From NCBI GenBank assembly GCA_034508935.3, contig CM067452.1, forward strand, positions 6,111,359 to 6,175,358: DNA of 64,000 nt, in the 5' to 3' direction. Shown one piece after another: positions 47,580 through 57,485 of this stretch. Position 1 is the first letter of the stretch. Each line of letters opens with the position of its first letter. A program made the translations under genes and the position numbers. The notes under the pieces were generated by a model that was not told the DNA's origin, did no database searches, and was given only the letters and a program-made list of their open reading frames with translations. Source of the DNA: Berghia stephanieae (lineage: Eukaryota; Mollusca; Gastropoda; Nudibranchia; Aeolidiidae).

Positions 47580-48168
47580 AAAGATCGGATGTTGGCACTG
47601 CGTCTTGGAATGCGGGCCAGGCTCTCCCTTAAGGCAGCATTCTCTTCTTTCAGCAGCTTGAACTGGTTCCGTCTGGCCCCAAACCTCCTGGCCATCTTGC
47701 CACTGCCTCTGCTGTCAGATTGGCTCTCCCTCTTTTTCACCATTGATTCAGAGTGGTGGCCCCTTGTATCATCTGGTGTTTGAGGGACCTTGACCCGTCA
47801 TCGAGCTTGTGATTCAGAGTGGTGTCCCCTGGTATCATCAGGCTCCCTGTGCATGGTTGGCTCCGGGCTTCTCCGCTAGTCCCTTGAACCCTCCGGCTTG
47901 GGATGGGCCTGGGTTCGATTGGGCCTGTACCCGTTTAGTCACTTTTTCTCGTTTCTTCTGGAATTATCAGGGGAGGTATTCCTTGGTAGGGAGGGGAAAC
48001 CTCAACACCATCCTCTTCTTTGCTCTGATGGGGAGGCGAAGCCTCCACTCCGGCCTGACTGGGAGGCGTAACCTCTCCCCCGGCCTGAGAGGTCATACAT
48101 ACAAATGTGAAAAGAATGATTGCGTTACTAAATAGGTAGTTCAAGTTAAGATTCTTTCTTCTCAACAC
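47580..48168 (-). pseudogene. Unidentified minus-strand coding-like fragments
   Basis: One frame gives a basic coiled-coil-like segment (RRFGARRNQFKLLKEENAAL, then RESLARIPRR). A PDDTRGHHSES motif occurs twice nearby (about 47750-47785 and 47808-47845). Upstream, 47935-48168 encodes 77 residues with a hydrophobic start (LFSNAIILFTFVCM) and repeated SPP/TPP-type turns. The frames are not continuous. I do not recognise the family; it could be part of a decayed mobile element or a host exon set. Confidence 0.3.
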
Positions 48169-48860
48169 ACATAAATCATGACTCCCAAGAAAAATAGAAG
48201 TTTCACAACTCGCACAAAATTATTTTTCAACAGGAGTGCTAAGCAGATTCGTCAAAATGAAAGTAGGTGTAAAACATCCCAACCCTCTTGTAAGAAGCGG
48301 TGAAAATTAATGGGAGCTAATTCTTTGGGGATATATTCTTTGAGGGTGGATTCGACTTTTTATTAGACATAGACAAAGTTCCACCCTACCCTGATGATGG
48401 CATGCGCTTAAGTAAGGACAAATCAATTCCTAATCCTCTGCATCTGTCCTAGAGAATGTCGTTTACCGTATTTTCAATCGTTCTCTTTCGCGATTTTATC
48501 ATTTAATCTTCGCTGCTGGTTAAGTTTTCCTCTCAATTTCCTTTACAGGTTTATGTAATTTTTCTGCAAGAGAATGAAGTTTGGTGGATATTTTATTTAG
48601 TCTCTTGTCGATTTACCTCATGGACATAAAAAGAAAGTTCTGATAAGTGAAGGTTTATTTTTTTTTTTTTTGTTTCGATATGCTTCTTGCTATTTGTTTC
48701 CATGGTTGCAGGACTTTTGTCTGTAAAGGGTCGCTGATGTTTGAAGGAGAGACAAAAACTCCATCTCTCCCCTTGCCATGCGACATTCTCCGCTTTTAAA
48801 ATCAGTTTAGCACATTAAGTCTTTAAACTTTGGGGACAGGAATGGGCAAAGGTCCATTGT

Positions 48861-49058
48861 TCACAGGCATCGGATCACATTGCAAAACGCACCTTTTGCT
48901 GATGAGTTGGTGCCATTCCAGCACTCTCTGTATTTCATGAGGTGAGAATGATTTACTTTGTACAAAACATAGATGGATTTGATATCATTCGCTGGTGAGT
49001 AGACACCATTCCTGCTCTCTCTGTACTTCACGAGACTAGGGTGATTTGCTTCATACAA
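48861..49058 (-). other. Short frame with two related about 35-residue units
   Basis: Minus-strand units ANHPSLVKYRESRNGVYSPA and VNHSHLMKYRECWNGTNSSA are similar, reflecting a roughly 105-bp tandem duplication. A stop lies immediately upstream. No family recognised; possibly repeat-derived. Confidence 0.3.
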
Positions 49059-50090
49059 AACTTCTCACAGTGGTTGAGTTTTGATGGGCATGAGGCAAGG
49101 AAGAAGTGGTCCATCCATCCTGCAGGGTTCTCGCTCAACTGGTCTTGATTGATTGTCCCGGTCACACTCCGTATACGATTGTCCCCTAATGGGTAAGAAA
49201 ATTAGTTCCCATTTGTCGTATAGGACCTGCTTATTTTTTTCGCTAGAGGTGTGGTAGGTTCTCTCAAAGCACAATGCTCAGGGTTATATGGGGTCCTTAC
49301 TAGGAAGGGGTGTTGAATAAATAAGAAATCACTAATAAATTTTTGCTTGTCTAATAGTAGGTAAAACCTACTTTATTGAAATGTATTTGATTACACTCGG
49401 CGTGAGTTGGGAGGCGAATAACCTGGAGTCCAGGAGTTCTAGCTGTTTTATCTCCCCTGGTAACCAAAATATGCGTGGTATGCCCCACGATGCATAAAAA
49501 AACTGCAATATGGGATAGAGGGAGATGGTGAAAATAAACCAAAAGTGCAATAAAAGAGTATGAAATATACTACAAGATCGTTGAACTCATTATATCCCCT
49601 AATTCTGCTATGCATGTTTTCGATGTGGTCTTGATTGCATTTCCTTAAATTAAACATAAAAAGTCATTAATTCTCTGAGATTTTTGAGTGAATGTAAGGT
49701 TCATAACCAACCCACATGACATGGAAGTAAGTCTTTCCTCCCTTGTTCACAAAAAAGAAAGAGTAATCCTAGTGAAAGATACATAAACATTTCACATTTT
49801 GTATTTCTTTGATGAAATCTTTATTATTAATTGCTCTTTTCTCAAACGGAACAGTAACAGCATTAGAATTAATGAAATCCCACATGTTATTAACAACTTC
49901 GAAAAGAAATTAGAAATAATAGTATAAGTTCCACCTTCATGCAAAATATTTTAGCAACGCGTGTTCTGATCACTGCATTGGCAATGTTTGAAAAAATCTG
50001 AGAAGCCAATAAAACTTTCCAGTTTTTACCCCTTGGAAATTTGAAATGATCTTCTGACCATTTCGCCATTAGTCGAATGGGACTTTAAGT
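49059..50090. other. Intergenic, nothing recognised
   Basis: Several short frames but no family match. A GTAGGTAAAACCTAC hairpin is at about 49359-49373. Confidence 0.35.
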
Positions 50091-50129
50091 CAAGGTCAAA
50101 TATTTTTAAATGTTCTGATTTTAAAAACT

Positions 50130-50445
50130 TGACATTGACATTGGTTGTCGTGTAGCAGCGTAACCGCCTCTTTATTTTCCTCTTTATTCACATATTCGTC
50201 CATCGTGACAAATTCAAAAATCGGAATGAAACAATCGGGAACAAGAAATACCATCTGAAACAATCTTTGTAGAATCTGCTGCGAGACCAATAGGCCTCGG
50301 CCTATAATATATGGGGATAAGTCTTGGAAGAAAACAAATTAAAATCAATCTCAAATTTCTTTTCGCTTTTTATGTCAGTCGTTATCTGTTTGTAGAGGTG
50401 GCTGTTCATTTTCAATTTTCAAAGGTATTGTCACTGTCAGTTACA
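50130..50445. repeat. Copy 1 of a roughly 260-bp direct duplication
   Basis: AATACCATCTGAAACAATCT, then TTGTAGAATCTGCTGCGAGA, then CCAATAGGCCTCGGCC and onward recur at 51290-51540 with roughly 8-10 percent difference by eye. The two flank the transposase relic. Confidence 0.75.
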
Positions 50446-50529
50446 GACTGGAGAGCCAGTTTTTTTCTTCCTGAGATGGAAAGGTGACTTATCTGTCCTT
50501 TTCTTAAATTAAGGTCTGTGTCCAAGGTA

Positions 50530-51050
50530 TATTCGGCCTACCTCTCTTTCCTCTTCCAGATAGATTCCACTGCATGAATGACATCTTTGGGAATCTGCCG
50601 TCCTTCATTCACGCTACATTGACCATTGTAGATAAAATGAATGTCTTTATTGAAAAAAGTATTTCTCAAGTTTTTAAGTAGATGGGGTAGATCAGCAACA
50701 TTTATATTAACATCAGTATCATATGAGGGGAAAAAATTATTTGCAGAATCATTCATAGATCTGATCCACTTCCATTTGTGATTCTTGGTCCATGACAACT
50801 ACTATCACAGAATGTCCTCATTTTGAAAGTTTCGAATTATTGTATTTAGGGAAGTTGCGCCTATGTTATGTTTATGTGCTGATAACAATATGTTTCGAGC
50901 TAAGTGAGAGTCCTCTTACCATTATGAGGTCTTTTTGATTTTTCATTCCAACGTCATTCGTATTTGTTGAAACAAATCCGATGATTTTGTCTTCACTCTT
51001 TTTATAAATAATACCTTCTTCAAACCGTCGCAGCTCACTGGGGTGCTGTG
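50530..51050 (-). mobile_element. P-element/THAP9-like transposase relic
   Basis: Minus-strand reading shows RRFEEGIIYKKSEDKIIGFV, then STNTNDVG, and further on VNINVADLPHLLKNLRNTFF, then NKDIHFIYNGQCSVNEG. This order (E-G-I-x-Y-x-K-x-x-x-K-x-I-G-F-V, then D-x-P-H-L-x-K-x-x-R-N) is that of the RNase-H-like core of P-superfamily/THAP9 transposases. At least two stops separate the parts. Only a fragment remains. Confidence 0.5.
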
Positions 51051-51284
51051 TAGATGTTCACTTTAAGACTAGATGCCTCTAGCTACAAAGACGTTACTCT
51101 TTATAGGATAAGGTGGGGGAATTCCACACCCAAGTTTTTCATTTGGTTGTCAGAAAGTAGAAAGTTTCGATTGATGATTGATGAGGTGATCACATAAAAA
51201 GGACAAATTAATATCCCACAACCATTCCAACGTGGATTCTGTACAGATACCATTTTTAAAAGTAACACCTCATAAATTCCAATT

Positions 51285-51545
51285 TACCTCTTTATTCACA
51301 TATTTGTCCCAAATTGAAAAATCGGAATGACACAATCAGGAACAAGAAATACCACCTGAAACAATCTTTGTAGAATCTGCTGCGAGACCAATAGGCCTAG
51401 GCCTATATTATATGGGGATAAGTCTTGAAGAAAACAAATTAGAAATCAATCTCAAATTTCTTTTCGCATTTTATGTTTGATCTGTTTGTAGAGGTGGCGG
51501 TCCACTTTCAATTTTCAAAGGTATTGTCACTGTTAGTTTTGTCAC
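51285..51545. repeat. Copy 2 of a roughly 260-bp direct duplication
   Basis: It matches 50130-50445 in the same orientation (CCTCTTTATTCACATATTTG, then GGAACAAGAAATACCACCTG, then GAGGTGGCGGTCCACTTTCA). Confidence 0.75.
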
Positions 51546-51649
51546 TTAGGACTTGGAGGTAGAGGAACATCAGCAGCAGTCTTCTTACCATTTGTTTCCT
51601 CTTGTTCTTTTGGTTTTTGGCAGCGTATAGGATATAAGAAGGAAGTATC

Positions 51650-51895
51650 AACTCACTTAAGCCTAACACCGACCATATCCGTAGTTTACCTGGGTTACTT
51701 TTACCCCATGCCTATTCATTACATTTTTATGAGAAAAATTTTAGGTGTAGTAAGTATCAAAGCTAATGTTTTTAGTTTTTGCATGTTAATGTTAGTGATA
51801 TTTGAATCAAATTATATGTATGTTGATTTTTAATACATTTTTTTTTCAATTTTGTAAAAGTAGCAAAACTCTCTAGGATTAGGATTGAGTTAATT
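51650..51895. mobile_element. MITE-4 family copy
   Basis: Reverse of 26387-26606: CCGTAGTTTACCTGGGTTAC, then TTTTACCCCATGCC, then TTTTAGTTTTTGCATGTTAA and TTAGGATTGAGTTAATTAG at the end. Confidence 0.68.
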
Positions 51896-53298
51896 AGTCC
51901 ATCTGCCCTCGCACATCCCTGAATAGTTATATTTTCTCTCCCGACCCACCAATTAGTCAGAGGAGATGGGAAATCCCCCTCTCCATGATGACTTTGATGC
52001 GTTTCCGGTCTAGCGGGAACCCGCTTTCAACATTAGAAGTCCACTCAGGTTTTCCCAGGAGATCATTTTTCCCTGTTGCCTAACACCTTAAACCACTCAT
52101 ATTAGTACGTCGTCTTGTTGGCAGGCGACTTTGCACGAATCACTTTCACTTTCAACAGTTCAGGTAGCCTCAAGGAAAGTTCTTGGTGGCGTTTAAAAAA
52201 GCAGTCGTGCCAGTCCTACAGTCTGTACATTTAAGAACTCCTTCCTTGTGTTTTTACCACAATGACTTAGTATTTGTACCCTTGGAAACGAATTGATGTG
52301 CTGGAAAGTGGGATTAGAAAGTCTTTAGTCTTCAGTCGTTTACTCCTTTTTTAATGAATTTGCGGCTTCGGGACGCTGTTTTTTACTGTTAGATTTATTG
52401 CAACTCACTTGGTGTGTCTGTAGATGCCCATTTTAGGCTGTAAACTGGTTGCATTCATTTTGGTCCTGTTAAATCATGTAGGATAAATACTTTTATCAAT
52501 AAATTTAGCATCTTTGGAAAGTTTATTAATAGTTCTATCCATTGATATCGGATAATAGTAAAAAATTTTTGGGTTATTTTTTTGTTGTAAAACGAGTTAC
52601 AGGATAGTTATTTTCATTCATTTTCACCATCAGCGGCAACTGAGGCCACTTGTCATCAGTATTGAATTCCTAATTTTAGTCTCAAATCCATGTTGATCCC
52701 ATCACCCGATCGGCATAAAAATGACAGAAACGAATGTGATACGTTTTTCTATTCCGTTTGCTTTACTTTTAGGATTCGTGATCAATTGGTCGTAGATGCT
52801 GTATATGTATGTGATAGTGATATACTCACAACAAACACATGAAACATACCTCCTATATATAAAGCGTAAAAACTTGACCCATGCCTCATAGTTTGACTAT
52901 GAATTAAATTTTTAACATTTGAACCACAGCGATATAATACTGTTTAGAGATGGTGGGTCACATTTTTGTGAAAACTTATCCAATGGGTACGTTGAAAACA
53001 ATAACAAAGAAATTATGTGGGTCGTTTCTTTTTTTCTGGTAGAAAACAGACAAGATTTTATTATGACACTTACAGTGGAATCATGATAAATCCAACATCG
53101 CTGGATCAGAAAGTTTGGTTGACTTTATCCATTATCTCTGTTGGACACGCTTTGATAAAGAACTGAAAATTTGGGACCAACTAGAGGTGTTGGCAGAATT
53201 CGACTCCAAGAGTGTTGATTTAATGCGGATACCACTGTACTTTCTCCTGTCATTAAACCATCGACCCTGTTTTCCTCTTTTTATTTGGACCAATGAAA
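51896..53298. other. Intergenic, nothing recognised
   Basis: I find no exon, RNA gene or repeat family here. Confidence 0.4.
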
Positions 53299-53299
53299 A

Positions 53300-53435
53300 G
53301 CATGTATTGGGGGGGGGGGGGGGGGGGGGGTTTGTCATTAAAAAAATAAAAATCTCCACTCCATTCGGGATTGATCTTGGTCCCGTGATGTTTGAAGCAA
53401 GTGCTTTACCAAGCTATCGGGCCCTCTACACATAT
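53300..53435 (-). mobile_element. SINE-C head fragment with G22 run
   Basis: 22 G at 53309-53330, then AAATCTCCACTCCATTCGGG, then ATTGATCTTGGTCCCG and AGTGCTTTACCAAGCTATCG: SINE-C in reverse with its C homopolymer. Confidence 0.65.
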
Positions 53436-53574
53436 GAAAATCATGCATTTTGGGATAACACCAGATTTATTTTACTGTGAGCTGCTTGAAGTAGCTCTAT
53501 TACTATTACTATAATAATAGAATTGGGTCCCTACTTCTTGTTGTGTATGTTTATATTTATGAGTAACTTTTTTT

Positions 53575-53655
53575 ATTTACGGGTCATTGTTGTAATGGAA
53601 ATACTCTCAAACCAATTCAAAATGTCCAGAGTTCGGTTATTAGACCTGCAAATAT
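53575..53655. mobile_element. MITE-5 fragment
   Basis: GGGTCATTGTTGTAATGGAA, then ATACTCTCAAACCAATTC and GGTTATTAGACCTGC at the end. Confidence 0.5.
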
Positions 53656-53934
53656 ATGTGCCAGTCGTTTTCAATTTATCATTGATCTTTAAAAACCATA
53701 TCAACTTTTTGAGTGTTATGATTTATTCCATATTGTTTTATGGTTACCGTCAACTGGGGCGACTACTACTAAGGCCACGTGGGGTAACTTAGGCCACTTA
53801 TCGGGGAAAAAAAGAAAGATTGCTTATTTTAAAGGTTAAATTACATGTAGCTTTTATTCTTTAAATAATCAGAAACCCAATAGATCTAATAACTACCCAT
53901 TACTTTAACTTTTAATATAAGCAATCTTTATTGC

Positions 53935-54180
53935 TTCAGTGAATTGGCCGAGTGGTTAAGACATTGCACTGTGACCCGGAAGGTCCTAGATTCAAGCCCC
54001 GCTGCAGGTACTTTCGGTTTGTTTGTTTTTTCATTGGGAAAGATTTTTAGCCCATAATTTGAGCGATTCCTATTGACATCAGCAGATATCTTATTTGAGT
54101 TATCTATTATATTCCTTTGTGGAATGCCCAGGTGATGACATCTTATGATGTCGTGGCGGAGGAGCATAAATTTTAATTTA
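53935..54180 (+). mobile_element. SINE-D copy with tRNA-Ser/Leu-like head
   Basis: Head GTGAATTGGCCGAGTGGTTA (A-box) and GGTCCTAGATTCAAGCCCCG (B-box-like), then body CCTATTGACATCAGCAGATA, shared with 11780-11925. The head is degenerate and the element has a body, so it is a SINE, not a tRNA gene. Confidence 0.65.
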
Positions 54181-54249
54181 AAATTTACCCCCCATGACCT
54201 AAGTCGTCCTAGTTGACGGTACTGATTACCCACTGCCACGTTGAATTTT

Positions 54250-54980
54250 AAAGCACATACATAACATTATATACGTATTGATAATTGATGTTTTTTCTAT
54301 TTGAAATTTTGAATAAATTAATTTTAAACAAGCTTAGTTTGTTTTCGGTTTTTTCTTGGTTTATTTTTGACCTCCCATAGTGGGCAGGAAGTCACTTGCT
54401 GTGTCTTCTATCCCCTTATCACTTCTGTCTGTGTCCTGGGATGGGATTGTGTACTTTATATCCTGGCCCTCGCTGGAATCCTTGGCTGGGAGGGAAGCAG
54501 TTCAGTTAAATCTATACTAAGTTTTGGGAGATATTTTTTTCCCTTTACATCATCTCTGGGAAATATTATACTGTAATGGTTTGTAAACATTTGAGTGTGT
54601 TCCTCTTCGTGGGATTGTGTGCTTATGTATGGAGACTTTTAGGTGATCTCAAACTAATTTCCTGGGTGGGGTTCCTGACCTCCCATTGTGGGCAGAGAGG
54701 CACTACTTACTGTGTCGTCTATCCCCCTATATCTGTTTTCCAAATTGCTTCCTGTCTTTGTCTTGGAATGAGATTTCTAAGTTTAGTCCTGGCCCTGGCT
54801 GGGAGTGAGGGAAACAGTCAAATGTATAGTTATAGTTTTGGGATATATATTTTTTCCTTGTAAATCATCTCTGTTATGAATTATTTTTAATTTTTAACAT
54901 GATTTGTAAAGGTTTGAGAGCTTGTGCTGGTGTCTATGTGAGACTTTTAAAACTTTTAGGTGATCTCAAACAATAGAACC
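54250..54980 (+). repeat. 731-bp direct repeat, 5' copy (Rep-A, left of LINE)
   Basis: It runs from AAAGCACATACATAACATTA to GATCTCAAACAATAGAACC and is nearly identical to 61383-62113; only two one-base differences were noticed by eye. It consists of an AT-rich leader plus two related units of roughly 300 bp (CCTCCCATAGTGGGCAGGAA... and CCTCCCATTGTGGGCAGAGA...). It stops abruptly at the LINE 5' end, lacking the Rep-A 3' part present after 62113. Confidence 0.9.
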
Positions 54981-55917
54981 ACCGTAAGCTCATGCGTGTC
55001 GAAGGCGACTAAAAGAGCCATTCTGGTTTGGTGGTAACCAACGAAAAACCACACGACTGGTGAGAGAAAAATGGAGAGACACAGTGGCTCCACAGACCCC
55101 CCACACCCCAGCCCTTTTTATGAGAATGGCTTCATTCACCCATTTTGCTATTTTTCTTGTCCTGGCAATCATCCCCAAACTTTTTCTCCCCCCAAATCCC
55201 AAGAACGTAGTATATAAAAGATGTTTTGAGGAATGACGGTTTCAGTTTAAAGAGAGCAAGGGAAGGCGATGGCATAGCACAAATCCCACCCCCTTTTACC
55301 ATATTTGAGCTATGATTTCCATTCCATACCCCATTTCCCCAATGATTCCAAATTTCCCTTCCTTATCAAAATTGAGTTGCCAGGACAGAGAGAGAGAAAG
55401 AACGGAGGAAAACAAGCCTTCTTAACTGTCTTCTATCCCCCAGTATCTCTATACCCTGTACCGTTGAAATAGGTTCAACGAGGAGATATTCCTTTCCAAA
55501 TCCTGCACAGCAGGCACCTTTCTGCTGAGGGTGCGCAGTTCCGAGAGGACCCCGATAAGGAGGAGCTATTGATCCTGGAGGCTGAGGGGGGTTCACCTTG
55601 CGAGGTGTTTCTACCCCAACACTCCTCTTTGGCTTGACGCTTCTCTAAAGACGGGTGGGTAGCCTACCTTGTAGATGGCCCGAGCTACCCAACGCAGAGA
55701 TGCCAAATCTATTTTTTGGCACTCCCCTCCATTTAGGCAAAGAGATTGGAAGGACTAGATTTAAAACCATATCTAGTTCCTGTCCCCCATGAAATTTCTT
55801 TCTAATCATGGTTTGTCATCTCTGAATCAGCAGTCAGTCTTTGTGCAACGCAAAGATTAGGGTCAATCCGAGAGAAAGGCCTGGAGGCGGGACGTCCCCC
55901 ATCTCCACCCCTCGAGT

Positions 55918-55953
<36 letters not shown>

Positions 55954-56091
55954 CCCCAAGGACCATGGAAGGACAAGAGGAGGCCAGACTTGAGGAGTAT
56001 AGCTTCGGTGAGTGCCTTACCCCCCAAGTGTGGGACTGAGCCGTGCTAGTGGGCACAATATAGCCGGGTTGAATAAAAATTTATATATATC

Positions 56092-57405
56092 ATGGCCAAA
56101 AATATGAAAAACTCTCCCCTTAAAGCCCCACCCCAGACAGGTAAAAAAAGAAAGATAACTGCCCCGATGACTCTTGATGACTTACCAGGAATGGCAACCC
56201 CAAAATTCTCGCCGTTCCTGGTAATTCAACCGAATGAGGAAAACATAAAACTGAACACTTTGAGTATCTTCACCATCAGCAAGGCACTCAAAGCAAATGG
56301 CGCCGGTACACCAAAGGCAGTGAACAGGAACAACTCTGGCACTTTAATGATACAAGTGCAGGGTCGACAAGAGAGTGAGAACCTCTTGAAATGTACCAGA
56401 TTCTCTGACATCCCAGTCACCGTTGAGGCTCACAGGAGCCTCAATAGGTCAAAAGGTGTCATAAGAAGCAGAGATCTGGTAGGCTGTTCGGAGCAGGAGA
56501 TGGTTGAGGAACTGGAGGGTGTTGTCGAAGCTCGGCGGGTTAGCATCCGCCGCGGCGACAGCACAATCCAGACCAACACCTGGATCCTGACTTTTGACAG
56601 CCCGAGACCCCCGTCGAGAATAAGAATTGAATACCTCGACTTGGAGGTTCGGCCTTACGTCCCGAACCCCATGAGATGTTTTAACTGCCACCGGTACGGC
56701 CATACGAAAACAAACTGCCGCCGTAAAGCTACATGCCCCCGCTGCGGCAAAGAAGACCACAATGAGGAAAACTGCAAAGTGGACCCTTGTTGTCTGAACT
56801 GCCAAGGCAAGCATGCAGCACATTCGAAAGATTGTCCTAAGTGGCAAGAAGAAAAGGCAATCTTGACATACAGAGCCACTTACGGCGGTACGTTTGCTCA
56901 GGCAAAAGCAGTGATCTGCCCCCCTCGGCAGGTCGCTGCTTCTGCCAAGAGTTATGCAGAAGTTGCCAGGGCTGCTGGTAATAACCAAAACAGCCATGGC
57001 AAAATCGCACAGACTAGAAAAGACAGTCCTCAAAAGAAAAAGCCATCAAGACCTAAAAACAAGGTCGCAAATGTGTCAAAAAATCTTTTTGACACATTGG
57101 AGGTTCAAGATGTGGAACCTGCAGCCCCCTCCACATCCACCTCCAAGGCGACCTCCACCCCCCCTCCTTCCCCAAACAAAAAAATTCTCCCCCTCATGGG
57201 CGTGGATGTTGGACCCACCCCCCATCTCCATTCCCGTGAGCCCTCTCTATCCCCCCAAAAACAAAACTCCACCCCTTCCCAGAATATGGAGCCACCAACA
57301 CCAGTCGGGGGATCCACAAATCCCCTGAGGGGCCTCAAAGCCCCAAAAAATCTAAGAACCCAGAGGGACCTAAAAATCCCAAGGGTTCAAAAAACTCAGC
57401 CCTAA
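56092..57405 (+). CDS. LINE ORF1, nucleic-acid-binding protein with CCHC zinc knuckles
   Basis: 437 residues. A central RNA-binding-like region is followed by three knuckles at about 196-250: CFNCHRYGHTKTNC, CPRCGKEDHNEENC and CCLNCQGKHAAHSKDC. The C-terminal third is rich in Pro, Ser, Thr and Lys and is probably disordered. In I-type and jockey-type LINEs this protein coats the element RNA. The frame is intact from ATG to TAA. Confidence 0.88.
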   Translation: MAKNMKNSPLKAPPQTGKKRKITAPMTLDDLPGMATPKFSPFLVIQPNEENIKLNTLSIFTISKALKANGAGTPKAVNRNNSGTLMIQVQGRQESENLLKCTRFSDIPVTVEAHRSLNRSKGVIRSRDLVGCSEQEMVEELEGVVEARRVSIRRGDSTIQTNTWILTFDSPRPPSRIRIEYLDLEVRPYVPNPMRCFNCHRYGHTKTNCRRKATCPRCGKEDHNEENCKVDPCCLNCQGKHAAHSKDCPKWQEEKAILTYRATYGGTFAQAKAVICPPRQVAASAKSYAEVARAAGNNQNSHGKIAQTRKDSPQKKKPSRPKNKVANVSKNLFDTLEVQDVEPAAPSTSTSKATSTPPPSPNKKILPLMGVDVGPTPHLHSREPSLSPQKQNSTPSQNMEPPTPVGGSTNPLRGLKAPKNLRTQRDLKIPRVQKTQP

Positions 57406-57485
57406 AAAAACCGAGAGGCCCTCCACAGAGCCTCCTTCTCCTATGGAAGTCTCTCCTCCTAGGAGAATAAAAGTAAAAGGGTTGA

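Noticed and set aside
53937-54008. tRNA-Ser/Leu gene
   Set aside because: Anticodon arm and acceptor pairing do not hold and a SINE body follows. The tRNA-like heads of SINE-A, B and C were rejected for the same reason.
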